A stretch of DNA of 64,000 nt from Nodosilinea sp. WJT8-NPBG4 (GCA_019359285.1 JAHHHQ010000055.1:1-64000); one strand, 5' to 3'; shown: positions 34,178 through 43,857, counted from the first letter of the stretch. Program-made: numbers and translations. The notes: a model not told the origin generated them from the letters alone.

Positions 34178-35827
34178 ATGACAACAACACCTCTAGATTT
34201 CAAGCCGCTTCCAGAAGAAACACCCAAAGATTTATCTCAGGTTCCAATTGGGTTAGCTTTATCAGGGGGCGGCTACCGTGCAGCAGCGTTTCATCTTGGA
34301 ACCTTAGCCTATCTTGAGCGCATTAAGCTACTTACTCAGTTATCTAGGCTATCCACAGTATCAGGGGGAACATTCACAGGATCAAAATATATCTTGTCAT
34401 TGGTGGAGGGAATTGGATTTCTTGAATTCTTCCAAAACTTCTATCGCTTTCTCCGTGATCAGAATCTATTTAAAGCTGGATTGGCAGATTTAAGCCAAGG
34501 CCCTAGTAGAGTGCCTTCAGGTCAGCCAAAGCTGATATTATCGATGGCGAATGTCTATGCCGACACTTTTCTAAAGTCCCCTCAAGGACACCCATACACT
34601 TTAGGAAAAATTCTTGACTCAGAGATTTCGGTTAAGGAAATTTCATTTAATACAACTGAGTTTCGAACTGGTGTAGCTTTTAGGTTTCAAAAAAGCGCTA
34701 ATGGCCGTGCTCGTATAGGTAATGGCAATGTGTCTATTCCTAAAGATGCTGCAAAAGAAATTCGACTAGCTGATATTGTGGCAGCCTCATCTTGTTTTCC
34801 TGGTGGGTTTGAACCACTAGAATTTCCTCAAGATTTTGCCTGGCCCAACAATCAGATTCCTCCTAGGGTGAAGAATGCTGTTGGCGAAAATGGGCAGTTT
34901 CACTCTTTAGCGTTGATGGATGGTGGCATTTTCGACAACCAAGGAATTGATAGTTTGATCTTGTCTGATGATCGAAAAGATTCTGAATCCTTGGGAATAT
35001 TTATTATTTCAGATGTAGATTCGCCTCAGGATAATTTGTATGAGTATCCCCAAAATAACAAGCCATCTGGCAATTTAACCTTGGGGCAATTAGACTGGTT
35101 TATCCGTTTTTTCCTACTCGTTTGCATCTTAACGGTGGCATCAGTCAGTTATGAGCTTTGGAGGGAAATCCAACAGGGGACATTTATCTTTTGGCAGCAT
35201 TTCTTTTCGGTATTAATGCCACTGATTTTAGTTTTTGGAGTCATCGCTAGTCTTTGGTGGGGACGAGGGTTAATCAAAAACCAGTTATTGCCACGTATAC
35301 CCCAGACAGGATTAGCAGGATGGCAAGATCTGAAACTGTTAAAGGTAGATGAATTCTTATATTTAGTAGAGTTACGCATGACATCTTTACTAGCGCTAAC
35401 CAGTGCTGTTTTTATGGATCGTATTAAAGCATTGATTTTCACTCGGGCATATAGCGATAAAAGATACCAAGGAAAGCTTATTTTGAACCGGATTGATCGG
35501 CTAGTGAAACCTAATGTAAGTCTTCCTGGGGTAACGCCCCTCAGCTCAAAGTTAAAGCAGGTCGCTGAGAATGCGGCAGCAATGCCTACTACTCTATGGT
35601 TTGATAAACCTCAGCAGCTAGCAGATGTAACCGTAGCAGGTCAGGCAACTATTTGCTTTAACCTGATGCGACATATTGGTCGAGTTTACCAAGATTCACC
35701 AGAGAACTATCCTCCAGCAATCAAGAAATTATGGGATGAACTCAACCAAGATTGGGAAAGACTAAATATAGATCCTTATGATTTATTAGAGGAGTTGATG
35801 CCAGAGGAAAAGTTGCTACGGCATTAA
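34178..35827 (+). CDS. Membrane patatin-like phospholipase
   Basis: A 549-residue patatin-family lipase. It has the oxyanion loop LALSGGGYRAAAFHLGTLAYLE, nucleophile Ser in LSTVSGGTFTG (the first Gly of GxSxG is Thr) and catalytic Asp in LALMDGGIFDNQGID. Two transmembrane helices follow (about 313-335 WFIRFFLLVCILTVASVSYEL and about 345-365), then a roughly 180-residue C-terminal domain. Patatins of this kind degrade membrane lipids; some act as effectors of CBASS-type phage defence. No nucleotide cyclase gene is adjacent. It sits between methyltransferase fragments and the HNH gene. Confidence 0.85.
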   Translation: MTTTPLDFKPLPEETPKDLSQVPIGLALSGGGYRAAAFHLGTLAYLERIKLLTQLSRLSTVSGGTFTGSKYILSLVEGIGFLEFFQNFYRFLRDQNLFKAGLADLSQGPSRVPSGQPKLILSMANVYADTFLKSPQGHPYTLGKILDSEISVKEISFNTTEFRTGVAFRFQKSANGRARIGNGNVSIPKDAAKEIRLADIVAASSCFPGGFEPLEFPQDFAWPNNQIPPRVKNAVGENGQFHSLALMDGGIFDNQGIDSLILSDDRKDSESLGIFIISDVDSPQDNLYEYPQNNKPSGNLTLGQLDWFIRFFLLVCILTVASVSYELWREIQQGTFIFWQHFFSVLMPLILVFGVIASLWWGRGLIKNQLLPRIPQTGLAGWQDLKLLKVDEFLYLVELRMTSLLALTSAVFMDRIKALIFTRAYSDKRYQGKLILNRIDRLVKPNVSLPGVTPLSSKLKQVAENAAAMPTTLWFDKPQQLADVTVAGQATICFNLMRHIGRVYQDSPENYPPAIKKLWDELNQDWERLNIDPYDLLEELMPEEKLLRH

Positions 35828-35969
35828 CAGAATATCTTGAAGATGATTCAGAAAACTGATGGAAGATTTTAGACTAAGCTCACATTAGGCCAAATGAAAG
35901 TTTGGCCGTTTGAGTTAGCTACTGCCACGGAACTGGCTAACTTCAAGGTAAATATCCAGAGTTTATATT

Positions 35970-36038
35970 AGTCATGGCAGAGGTCGGTAGCCACCAGCAA
36001 AAGAGAAGGATATGGCTGATCAAGGCCAGGAAAGTCTG
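35970..36038 (+). repeat. 3' fragment of the methyltransferase gene
   Basis: The bases before the HNH gene (encoding AEVGSHQQKRRIWLIKARKV) are a diverged copy of the methyltransferase end at about 33708-33775 (AEVGGHQQERGVWLIKARKD). The patatin gene therefore lies inside a duplicated or interrupted methyltransferase-HNH pair. Confidence 0.75.
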
Positions 36039-37190
36039 ATGACATTGATCACCTCAGATAAAGTCATTAGTACCATCCTCAAGCACGATACAAAAATAAC
36101 GAGCTACAAGATCGCGCTGCTGCGGGCTATTAATGATGTGGTGCTGACCTACCCCGATCTGAGAACCTATCAGAGCGATGTCGCAGTGCCCCTCAAGCTG
36201 CTGGCCGAGTTCTGGATCGCCTACTACTGGCCCTTCGTAGACCCCGATAACCCCATCCAGCAAGGGCAGCGGGCACAGCGCCAGGGGCAGACCATCAATG
36301 ACATGGCTTTTAGACCGGCCCTTACTGAACTCAGGCGACAGTGGGAGCTGGGCATTGGGGGGCTAAAGAATCCCGCCGATGGCTTTTTCCTCATCAATGA
36401 ACTGCGATCGCCCCGTAAACACCAGCGTTACCCCCAACCGCTAATTGGCGCTTACCAGGCTGCTATTACTGCGATCGCCAAAACCATTGAGATGCCAATC
36501 CGCTATGCTGGCCCCGGTGAGTGGAGCATCTTTGAAAAGCCCCAAGCCTATAACCAGGTGGCTAGCCGGACTGTGTCGGTGCCGGGGACAAGGGTACAAG
36601 ACCGCTGCCTAATCATTCCCCTCGACCTCTGGGCCACGTTCCGCCAGATGTCGCTCTGGGTCGAAGCCCTCTGTATCCATGAATGGTGCCTATTCAGTGG
36701 CAGAGTGAGCAACCACGATAGGGGGTACATCTACGGCCTGCTCACCTCTCGCCCTGACAACCGCCGCCCGCTGACCTGGGAGCGTAACCAAATCGACATC
36801 CTGCTCATGGAAGGCACCGCCTTTACCTGCCCCTGGACTGAGAAGCGTATTGCCCAGGGCATTAACTACGACCTCGACCACATCCTGCCGATAGCGGTCT
36901 ACCCAACCAATGAGCTGTGGAATCTGGTGCCATCTGATCCAGACTTCAACTCTCACAAGAAGCGTGATCGACTGCCTACGGCTGAGCGACTCGCAGTGGC
37001 CACCCCTCACCTGGAGAAAACTTACCTGAGCTATGGGGCTTCAAAGCCTCTTATTGAAGTGCTATGCGAGGATGTGGCCCTACGGTTTGCTACGGTTCAA
37101 ATAGGCTTTGGCTTTTCTGAAAGTTTGTCTGTAGCGGTAGCTGGTCTAGTAGAAGAAGTAGCAGAAGCCCGCAACCTGGCCAGATTCTGA
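36039..37190 (+). CDS. HNH endonuclease
   Basis: A 383-residue protein with a helical N-terminal region (MTLITSDKVISTILKHDTKITSYKIALLRAINDVVL, EFWIAYYWPF) and a C-terminal HNH nuclease: CPWTEKRIAQGINYDLDHILPIAVYPTNELWNLVPSDPDFNSHKKRDRLP, with the DH pair, central Asn and late His/Lys. The ATG at 36039 matches the two fragment copies. HNH proteins of this type often belong to restriction or defence loci. Here its ancestral partner seems to be the small-molecule methyltransferase. Confidence 0.85.
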   Translation: MTLITSDKVISTILKHDTKITSYKIALLRAINDVVLTYPDLRTYQSDVAVPLKLLAEFWIAYYWPFVDPDNPIQQGQRAQRQGQTINDMAFRPALTELRRQWELGIGGLKNPADGFFLINELRSPRKHQRYPQPLIGAYQAAITAIAKTIEMPIRYAGPGEWSIFEKPQAYNQVASRTVSVPGTRVQDRCLIIPLDLWATFRQMSLWVEALCIHEWCLFSGRVSNHDRGYIYGLLTSRPDNRRPLTWERNQIDILLMEGTAFTCPWTEKRIAQGINYDLDHILPIAVYPTNELWNLVPSDPDFNSHKKRDRLPTAERLAVATPHLEKTYLSYGASKPLIEVLCEDVALRFATVQIGFGFSESLSVAVAGLVEEVAEARNLARF

Positions 37191-37342
37191 TAATCCCCTC
37201 AACAAATCAGTTTGGCCCCAATCGTCCATCAACTCACGATGGCGCAGCTGCTTAGTACCGAAAGTAGTAGCAAAGTACCACGACAAATCTTTGTCACTTA
37301 GTGTATATTTTCCCACAATCAGGTTTCAGTAAGGGAAGAGCC

Positions 37343-38911
37343 ATGGAACAGTTAATTCCAGTACAGTCCCTGACTGTAAGTAGTTTGCCGATTTTTCAAG
37401 TCCCCAGTTATGGCATTGACTCTGGTGTAATCCCTAACACTCTTCCACAAGGCCAATATGTCATTCATGGCATGCAAGATGGCGACACCCTCTACGAAAT
37501 AGCACAAACGTATTACGGTGATGCCAATCAGTGGGTAAGTATATTCGAGGCGGATGGTACAAATTTTACTGACTTTGAGGCACGCCGCATCCCTATTGGC
37601 ACACCTGTATATCTCCCAGTACCTGACGGTACGCCAGGCAATCATGGGGATGGCGATAGCCTTGCTCCTATCAATCCAAGACCGTTCCCTCAATCACCCC
37701 TAACCAACGACTTTTTGCTTGTTGGGAAATGGCAACCATACGTTATTCAGGACGGAGATACGTTATGGACTCTTGCCCTTAGTTATCTCAGCAATCCCTT
37801 CAGATGGCAGGAGATAAGAAAGGAAGATGGCACAAGCTTTTCTGCTCAAGAAGCAAGAGGATTACGACCTGGAAACACTGTCTATCTACCCATTGACGGT
37901 AATCCTTTTATAAATACAGGAAAGATAAGTCTAGAAAGCAAGCCAGGTATAAACCCATCATTCGGTATTCCAGACCCTGGAAACGCAAATCCCTTAGGTG
38001 ACCTTTTTAGCATTCAAACCCAAATCCCAGTCTTCGAAAGCTCCAGCGTCTTTGAGAGCACTAGGTTCATTTGGGACACTGGCGTAGCGATGGTAACAGA
38101 TGACAACCTAAGGGTAAGCATTGATTTTCAAACTAATCCTGACTCTCCGTTATTGCTGAGCGTGAATGATGTTTTTTCTGACCCTTTTATAAAACCGTTG
38201 ACAGAACCTTCCGTTTTTGTTCCAATAATTCCAGATCCGAGTATTGGAGTAGTTCAACCCAATAAAAGTTTGCTATCTATTCCACTCAATATTAAGCCTG
38301 CTGTAGGGCTTGGGATCCCAGGCTTCATATATGAGCTAGAACTCAATGCCTCTTTTCAGGAATCAGGTGATATTTTAGGACAACCTGCAACAGTGTCTTG
38401 GGAATATACGGGGATAGCTCAAGTTGTCCAAATTCCTAGGTTAGAAAGAGTACCTGTCATTTCCACAGTAGTGGAAACGGTAGTAGAGCAAGTTAAACCT
38501 ATTGTTGAGCAAGTAGAGCAAGGTTTTCCCGGAACTATTCAACCTAATAACCCAGGTCGGCCAGTCCTTCCCTTACCAGTTTCTCCAGTAACGGAGGAAA
38601 ACCCTATTTCTAGTCCAGAACCATCAAATAATCCTTTTGGTTTGCCAGACTTTCTAGCTAATGAATTAGAGCCTAATGAGGTAGATAAAACGGCTGAAAG
38701 TTTAGCGATCGGCTTGGCAACTGGGACTGTTATTGGTGGTTATGTAGGTGCATTCGTTGGTGGTGGAGGCGGAGTAGTTTGCGCCGTTGTTACAGCAGGT
38801 GCTTGTGCACTTGCTGTACCGGCATTATCTGTTGGTGGAGCAGTATTAGGAGCACAGATTGGTGGCATCGCCGGGTTTGCTGTGGGTGGGTTAATTGGTC
38901 TTTTGCGTTAA
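37343..38911 (+). CDS. LysM protein with C-terminal glycine-zipper domain
   Basis: A 522-residue protein with two LysM-like modules (GMQDGDTLYEIAQTYYGDANQWVSIFEADG and VIQDGDTLWTLALSYLSNPFRWQEIRKEDG, about residues 40-205), a long Pro/Ser/Asn-rich beta middle, and a C-terminal hydrophobic Gly/Ala zipper (about 450-522, AIGLATGTVIGGYVGAFVGGGGG...). LysM binds peptidoglycan. Glycine zippers insert in membranes and occur in bacteriocins and export-linked proteins. No N-terminal signal peptide is apparent. Possibly a secreted antibacterial or cell-envelope protein; unproven. Confidence 0.7.
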   Translation: MEQLIPVQSLTVSSLPIFQVPSYGIDSGVIPNTLPQGQYVIHGMQDGDTLYEIAQTYYGDANQWVSIFEADGTNFTDFEARRIPIGTPVYLPVPDGTPGNHGDGDSLAPINPRPFPQSPLTNDFLLVGKWQPYVIQDGDTLWTLALSYLSNPFRWQEIRKEDGTSFSAQEARGLRPGNTVYLPIDGNPFINTGKISLESKPGINPSFGIPDPGNANPLGDLFSIQTQIPVFESSSVFESTRFIWDTGVAMVTDDNLRVSIDFQTNPDSPLLLSVNDVFSDPFIKPLTEPSVFVPIIPDPSIGVVQPNKSLLSIPLNIKPAVGLGIPGFIYELELNASFQESGDILGQPATVSWEYTGIAQVVQIPRLERVPVISTVVETVVEQVKPIVEQVEQGFPGTIQPNNPGRPVLPLPVSPVTEENPISSPEPSNNPFGLPDFLANELEPNEVDKTAESLAIGLATGTVIGGYVGAFVGGGGGVVCAVVTAGACALAVPALSVGGAVLGAQIGGIAGFAVGGLIGLLR

Positions 38912-38924
38912 TACAAACTTGCAA

Positions 38925-39130
38925 GACTTAGTCTGATTAATGGATCGGCTACCACTGAATCTTGTCGAACCGCCTAGGTTCGCCGCTGTGTACCTCACCG
39001 TGTGCTGAATATTCTTGTGCCCCAGGTATACCTGAATGTCGCGGGTTGGCATACCCTGCTCGGCCAAATGATAGCCACAGCTATGTCCTAGCATGTGGGG
39101 ATGGACAGGTAGGGTAACTGAGCCAACTGC
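38925..39130 (-). pseudogene. Tyrosine recombinase C-terminal remnant
   Basis: The minus strand encodes LPVHPHMLGHSCGYHLAEQGMPTRDIQVYLGHKNIQHTVRYTAAN, the C-terminal box of XerC/FimB-like recombinases with catalytic His and Tyr. The catalytic Arg of HMLRHS is Gly here, and upstream sequence is out of frame. It marks an old mobile-element boundary just before the nuclease run. Confidence 0.8.
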
Positions 39131-39409
39131 TCAGCCCGGGCGCAGTTGGCGATCGCATCGGTGCTGAGCTTTGCCCCCTGTTCACTCGCAAATAAATGGA
39201 AGCTCTTCGGCTATCTCTCTCAATGCCCCCATTGCTTTGAGTTCATCATCCTGCAGCCGATGAACTCTATTTTCACCTCGCTTCAGCCGCTTGACGCTAA
39301 TAGCCCCAGCGTCAAATATGCTCAAATCCCAACGAAGGATAGCCGCTTCCTTAACTTGCAGCCTATAGCGAAACCTTAATAGGAGTAGAGTGCGATCGCG
39401 CCCCAGCGT
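39131..39409. other. Gap between recombinase remnant and nuclease run
   Basis: About 280 bases without an intact gene. Part of the left side encodes out-of-frame recombinase residues (AKLSTDAIANCARAEQLAQLPY on the minus strand). Confidence 0.4.
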
Positions 39410-39586
39410 ATGGTCCTCAAGGTATTGAACTACTGTAATGAGTTGGAAGGGCAGAGCGTGGGGGCAATTGCCAACCTGGCCGAGTTGTATCAGGAATCGA
39501 CCAGAGTTATTTTGAAGTCTTTAGAAGGCAAGGTGGTGGCCGATCAAGTGACGGCTGGAGGAAAGCTGTGGAAACTTAACCAATAA
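39410..39586 (+). CDS. Small winged-helix-like protein (58 aa) or gene fragment
   Basis: ATG 39410 to TAA 39584-39586 encodes MVLKVLNYCNELEGQSVGAIANLAELYQESTRVILKSLEGKVVADQVTAGGKLWKLNQ. The pattern of two helices followed by 'G.VV....GG..W.L' is that of a winged HTH. It could be a free regulator or the tail of a lost larger gene. Its position upstream of the EEP gene would suit a regulator. Confidence 0.45.
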   Translation: MVLKVLNYCNELEGQSVGAIANLAELYQESTRVILKSLEGKVVADQVTAGGKLWKLNQ

Positions 39587-39672
39587 ATATTAGTTAAGCA
39601 CAAGTGGCTCGAATCCTAATTCTGACAAAGCCACTATCCTTAAAATATAGATTTATCCTAAAGGTCTCACTG

Positions 39673-40869
39673 ATGGCTGATTTGACTGCTGATGAGTGGG
39701 CAAAGATCAATGCTCTGCTAGAGAGCGACCCCTATAAATACGGTATTCCTCAGCGCACTTACGGCTCTGCTGTACTAGGGTCTTTTAATATCCGTAAGCT
39801 AGGTAGCGTAAGCAGTCGAAGCACAAATACTTGGAATTTCCTTGCAAACATTTGTAGGCGCTTTGATCTGCTATCTGTCCAGGAGATTATGGGCGATTTG
39901 GAAGGCTTTGACAAGCTAGTAAGCTTGATGGGGCCTGAATATGACGCTATTGTTTCCGATAAGACTGGGCAATTCCCTGGTGAACAAGGACTAGGTGAAC
40001 GTCTAGGGTTTATCTACAATCGGAACCTTATTCGTCGGGGCAACATCATTTCTGATGTCTCCTATGACCGCACCAAACTTCTATCAACCATCGTTGATCA
40101 CTACAAGGTTTTGGTCGAAACGGCTAAGCCTTATCTAGACTACCTTCAGGCTCGGGAAGCTTGGCAAGCAAATCCTACTGGCTCTGAACCCAAAGCACCA
40201 AAAGTGCAAATACCTGTGTTCTTGACGTTCATTCGACAGCCCTTTTGTGCCAGCTTCGAAATAGTAGGCCACCCTGAGACAAAGCCCTATCAAATTATGG
40301 CTATCAATGCTCACCTGTATTTTGGTACTTCTCTTGAGGATCGCCGTCAAGAATTTGATGCATTGATGGAATGGATTATAGGCCGAGTTCAGGAGCAAGA
40401 TAATGCTTATTTCTCTAACTATATCTTGATGGGCGACCTTAACTTAAGCTTTGGCAATCCCAAAAAGGATAGGCCTCAAATAGAGAAACACATCAAAACC
40501 TTCAATCAGGAAATGCAGGATGCTGGCAAGAGTACTAACGTCAATTTTCCATTTTTGGATGTACACAAAGGCTTAACTGAACCGTTCCGCACCAATGCGC
40601 GTTTAAGTGAGACTTTTGACCAGATTGGTTTGTTCAGCCATGATACACGCCTGCCCTCTTATGACAAAAACTCAGAGATGGGACCTGAACCACCTCAAGG
40701 CCCAGACTATGGTGTCGTGAATTTTGTAGAACTGTTTCGTGAAGCCCTTGGGCTACCGCCTAGTGGAAGCTTAACTAGCCCAGAGAAGAAAGAGTTTTAT
40801 AGCAAATTTGAACATGAGGTGAGCGATCATCTACCCATCTGGTTGCGGTTGCCGTTACCCGAGGTTTAA
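39673..40869 (+). CDS. Endonuclease/exonuclease/phosphatase-family protein
   Basis: A 398-residue DNase I-like protein with all active-site motifs: Asn in AVLGSFNIRKLG, Glu in DLLSVQEIMG, His in AINAHLYFGTS, Asp-x-Asn in YILMGDLNLSFG, and SDH in HEVSDHLPIWLRL near the C-terminal end. It can be expected to cleave phosphodiester bonds with a divalent metal. No signal peptide is visible from the chosen ATG (39673, MADLTADEW). A frame extension to 39604 looks spurious. It lies 92 bases upstream of the NERD-helicase on the same strand. Confidence 0.85.
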   Translation: MADLTADEWAKINALLESDPYKYGIPQRTYGSAVLGSFNIRKLGSVSSRSTNTWNFLANICRRFDLLSVQEIMGDLEGFDKLVSLMGPEYDAIVSDKTGQFPGEQGLGERLGFIYNRNLIRRGNIISDVSYDRTKLLSTIVDHYKVLVETAKPYLDYLQAREAWQANPTGSEPKAPKVQIPVFLTFIRQPFCASFEIVGHPETKPYQIMAINAHLYFGTSLEDRRQEFDALMEWIIGRVQEQDNAYFSNYILMGDLNLSFGNPKKDRPQIEKHIKTFNQEMQDAGKSTNVNFPFLDVHKGLTEPFRTNARLSETFDQIGLFSHDTRLPSYDKNSEMGPEPPQGPDYGVVNFVELFREALGLPPSGSLTSPEKKEFYSKFEHEVSDHLPIWLRLPLPEV

Positions 40870-40961
40870 CTGAGTAGGCTTTTTGATGTGCTTATGGTGT
40901 GCCCGTTGGGCTTTGCTTCTGTTCCGGGAATAACTAACCATAGTGGTTCATCTCAGCATCT

Positions 40962-42872
40962 ATGGCTCTCACCATCCCCGAAACTATTCCCTCCACTGCT
41001 AGTCAGGGCGAACAGCGCCTCCTCAATGTCCTTAAGAACAAACTGCCAGAAGATTTCACTGTTTGGTACGAGCCGCGATTACAACGCAACCTCTACCCTG
41101 ACTTCACCATTCTGGGCCCCACCTTTGGCCTGCTGATCATTGAGGTCAAGGGGTGGTATGCCGGAAACATCATTGAGGCTGGAGAGCGATTCTTCAAAGT
41201 CAAGGATAAGTATGGGACGACAGAGAGCCACCAATCTCCCCTTAGACAAGCCCACAACTATTTCTGCACCGCTGCTGAACGCTTCAAGGGCTACCCCATC
41301 CTCCGCCAGCCCAGTGGCAACTATGAGGGCAAGCTAGTCTTCCCGGTGGGCACCGCTGCTGTGATGAGCAACATCAACGAACCCCAAGCCCATGAGGAGA
41401 ATATCTACAACTTCCTCCAGCAGCCCCAAGTAGCCTATAGAGATGAGCTATTGGAGTGGGAGAACTACACCTCAGAAATGCTAGTGCAGCGGCTGCGGGA
41501 TATGTTTAAGGTCTACTTTGACTCCCCGGCGCTGACTGTAGACCAGGTAAACACGATTAAGGGCTGCTTGCATCCCGAGACAGTGATTAGAGAGAAGCCC
41601 GTCACCTCCAGCAGTGTGCCCGAGGGTGTTGAACTCCCGGTTGGCAGCAGCGTAGTGGTGCCCCTCGACATTGACCAAGAGCGCCTTGCCCGCAATATGA
41701 AGGACGGCCACCGCCTGATCTCTGGGGTAGCTGGCTCTGGCAAAACCCTGATCCTACTGGCCCGCGCCAAAGTCCTTGCCAACCGCCTGCTCGACCAGCG
41801 CATCCTGATCTTGTGCTTCAACATCACGCTGGCCGCCCACCTGCGATCGCTACTCCACGGCGACTCGATGAATCCCCAGTACAAAGACCGCATCGAGGTG
41901 ATGCACTTCCACGACTGGGCTAGGTCAATCTTGGGCCGACTTCCGTATGTAAGCGACCAGGCCACCTATGATGCTCTCCTGGGTAGAAAGGTTTTAGCGG
42001 CTCTCCAGCAAGTGCCCGAAACAGAACGATGGGATTCTATTCTGGTGGATGAGGCCCACACCTTCACCCGCGAATGGTTTGAGTGCTGTGTGGCTGGACT
42101 GAAAGACCCAGAGAACGGCGATCTAGTGGTTGTCTCAGATGGCAACCAAAGCCTCTACAAACGGTCCAAATTCACCTGGAAATCGGTGGGTATCAAGGCC
42201 CAGGGCCGCACGATGAAGCTGGCTCAGAACTACCGCAACACCAAGGAGATCCTAGAAGCCGCGTGGACGGTGGTGAAGAACACTGACCAAGACCTGACCG
42301 ACGATGCCACCTTTCCCACTGTTACGCCTGAAGCAGCCCTGCGCCAGGGACCTCGACCAACCCTCTACCAAGCAGGCACTAAAGCCAGGGCTGTAGATGT
42401 CGCCGTCGAGCAGGTTCAGCGTCTGGTGATGCTAGGCTACAGCCCCTCGGATATCGCCATCCTCTACCGTAAGAAGCCGAAGCAGGATACGGCTTCGTTT
42501 AACTCCATGCTCCAACACTTGCAAGACCTGGGCCTGCCGGTCTACTGGGTCACAGAGAGCCAGGAAACCAAAGTCAATTACAGTGCCCGCAAGCCGGGGG
42601 TAAGAGTCATCACCACGTTGTCGTCCCTAGGCCTGGAATTTAAGGCGGTGCTTCTTCTCTGGGTCGAGCAGTTTGAGGACTGCTTTGATGCTGATTTGGA
42701 TACGCGATCGCTTGCACGACGACAGCTCTACGTGGCCATGACCAGGGCACAGGATGAGCTGCATTTGATAGCTGGGGTAACAGGAGTAGTCGCTCAGGCG
42801 TTGGAGAAAGCCGATGCGATTGAGACAGTCAAAGGAAAGAACTTCTCTCTAATCTTGAAAGGAATTAAATAG
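40962..42872 (+). CDS. NERD-domain UvrD/Rep-type helicase
   Basis: A 636-residue protein. The N-terminal NERD nuclease-like domain (about 15-135) has Asp in NLYPDFTILGP and ExK in LLIIEVKGWYAG. An SF1 helicase core follows with Walker A in LISGVAGSGKTLILLARA, Walker B in SILVDEAHTF, and motifs VVSDGNQSLYKR, AQNYRN and, at the end, LYVAMTRAQDEL. It should translocate on DNA and perhaps cut it. It ends 1 base before the next gene, so the two are translated together. A fragment of a related helicase end is found at 62.2 kb. Confidence 0.9.
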   Translation: MALTIPETIPSTASQGEQRLLNVLKNKLPEDFTVWYEPRLQRNLYPDFTILGPTFGLLIIEVKGWYAGNIIEAGERFFKVKDKYGTTESHQSPLRQAHNYFCTAAERFKGYPILRQPSGNYEGKLVFPVGTAAVMSNINEPQAHEENIYNFLQQPQVAYRDELLEWENYTSEMLVQRLRDMFKVYFDSPALTVDQVNTIKGCLHPETVIREKPVTSSSVPEGVELPVGSSVVVPLDIDQERLARNMKDGHRLISGVAGSGKTLILLARAKVLANRLLDQRILILCFNITLAAHLRSLLHGDSMNPQYKDRIEVMHFHDWARSILGRLPYVSDQATYDALLGRKVLAALQQVPETERWDSILVDEAHTFTREWFECCVAGLKDPENGDLVVVSDGNQSLYKRSKFTWKSVGIKAQGRTMKLAQNYRNTKEILEAAWTVVKNTDQDLTDDATFPTVTPEAALRQGPRPTLYQAGTKARAVDVAVEQVQRLVMLGYSPSDIAILYRKKPKQDTASFNSMLQHLQDLGLPVYWVTESQETKVNYSARKPGVRVITTLSSLGLEFKAVLLLWVEQFEDCFDADLDTRSLARRQLYVAMTRAQDELHLIAGVTGVVAQALEKADAIETVKGKNFSLILKGIK

Positions 42873-42873
42873 G

Positions 42874-43857
42874 TTGGCTCTCATCAAGATTGGAGATAAG
42901 TGGCAGTTTGGCAACGAGTTTGAGCTTGAGGAAATAGTTTGGAAAAATCTACCAAGGTTGCTGAATTTAAAGCCTTTCAAACGGCAGTTTCAAATTCGAG
43001 GTCAGATCTGTGACATTCTTGCCCTTGACGACCAGCAGCGATTGGTTGTCATTGAGCTGAAAAATGTAGAGGATCGCTATGTAGTTCAGCAACTCACGCG
43101 CTACTACAATGTGCTAAAGGAATATGCTTCATTTGAAGAGGTTGATCTAGAACAACCAATTCGCTTGATTGCGATCACCCCCAGTTTTCACCAGGACACG
43201 CTGACCGACTGTAAATACAGTGTTCTAGATATAGAGTTGATGAGCTTTCAGCTTGAGGCCAAGGCTGACTGTTTGTATCTAAAGTTAATAGGGGCTAGGG
43301 AAGGGGCAATCATTCCTTTATTGATCCAGCAAGAGTCAACTTCTCTTCAAACCGCAATTCCCATCCCTGAGCCACCCCGCAAGCTGCTGAACTGGCTAAG
43401 CCATGCCTCTGACGCTGAGTTCAATGCCACCATGATGCTGCGCGAGAAAATTTTAGGATTTGACAAGCGTATAAAGGAGATTATCGAGCCACAGCGAATT
43501 GTTTATGGTAGAGGGATAACAAAACCTTGCTGTGAACTTAAAAAGACAGGAGCTTTTGGGTTTACTGATAGTGAGTTAGCGCGATTCTTTTGGCTTCCCC
43601 ATCCAGGTGGAAAGCCTTCTGTCTTAAGGATGATGATAGGCACAGATAAGTTTGAGCAATCAGTAACAGGGTTGCTTTATTGCCCAAAATCATCTCGCTC
43701 TAAAGACCTATGGAGATTTCCAGGATTAAATCATGGAATAGGGAATTATAGTAAGATTCCAGATGTGTACAAGCCATTTCTTGATAAAGAGATGAATTGC
43801 TCTCTTTCGAATCTCGTAGACCTTGCCTTACAAACTTGGCAACAGAGATCCCAATGA
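42874..43857 (+). CDS. DUF91/NucS-like PD-(D/E)xK nuclease
   Basis: A 327-residue protein (TTG start at 42874). The N-terminal part is a restriction-like nuclease: PFKRQFQIRGQICDILALDDQQRLVVIELKN with catalytic Asp and ExK, followed by QQLTRYYNVL (QxxxY), as in NucS/DUF91 proteins that cut branched or mismatched DNA. The C-terminal 180 residues are of unknown fold and may recognise the target or a partner. One base separates it from the helicase, and it overlaps the GIY-YIG gene by ATGA. Confidence 0.83.
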   Translation: MALIKIGDKWQFGNEFELEEIVWKNLPRLLNLKPFKRQFQIRGQICDILALDDQQRLVVIELKNVEDRYVVQQLTRYYNVLKEYASFEEVDLEQPIRLIAITPSFHQDTLTDCKYSVLDIELMSFQLEAKADCLYLKLIGAREGAIIPLLIQQESTSLQTAIPIPEPPRKLLNWLSHASDAEFNATMMLREKILGFDKRIKEIIEPQRIVYGRGITKPCCELKKTGAFGFTDSELARFFWLPHPGGKPSVLRMMIGTDKFEQSVTGLLYCPKSSRSKDLWRFPGLNHGIGNYSKIPDVYKPFLDKEMNCSLSNLVDLALQTWQQRSQ

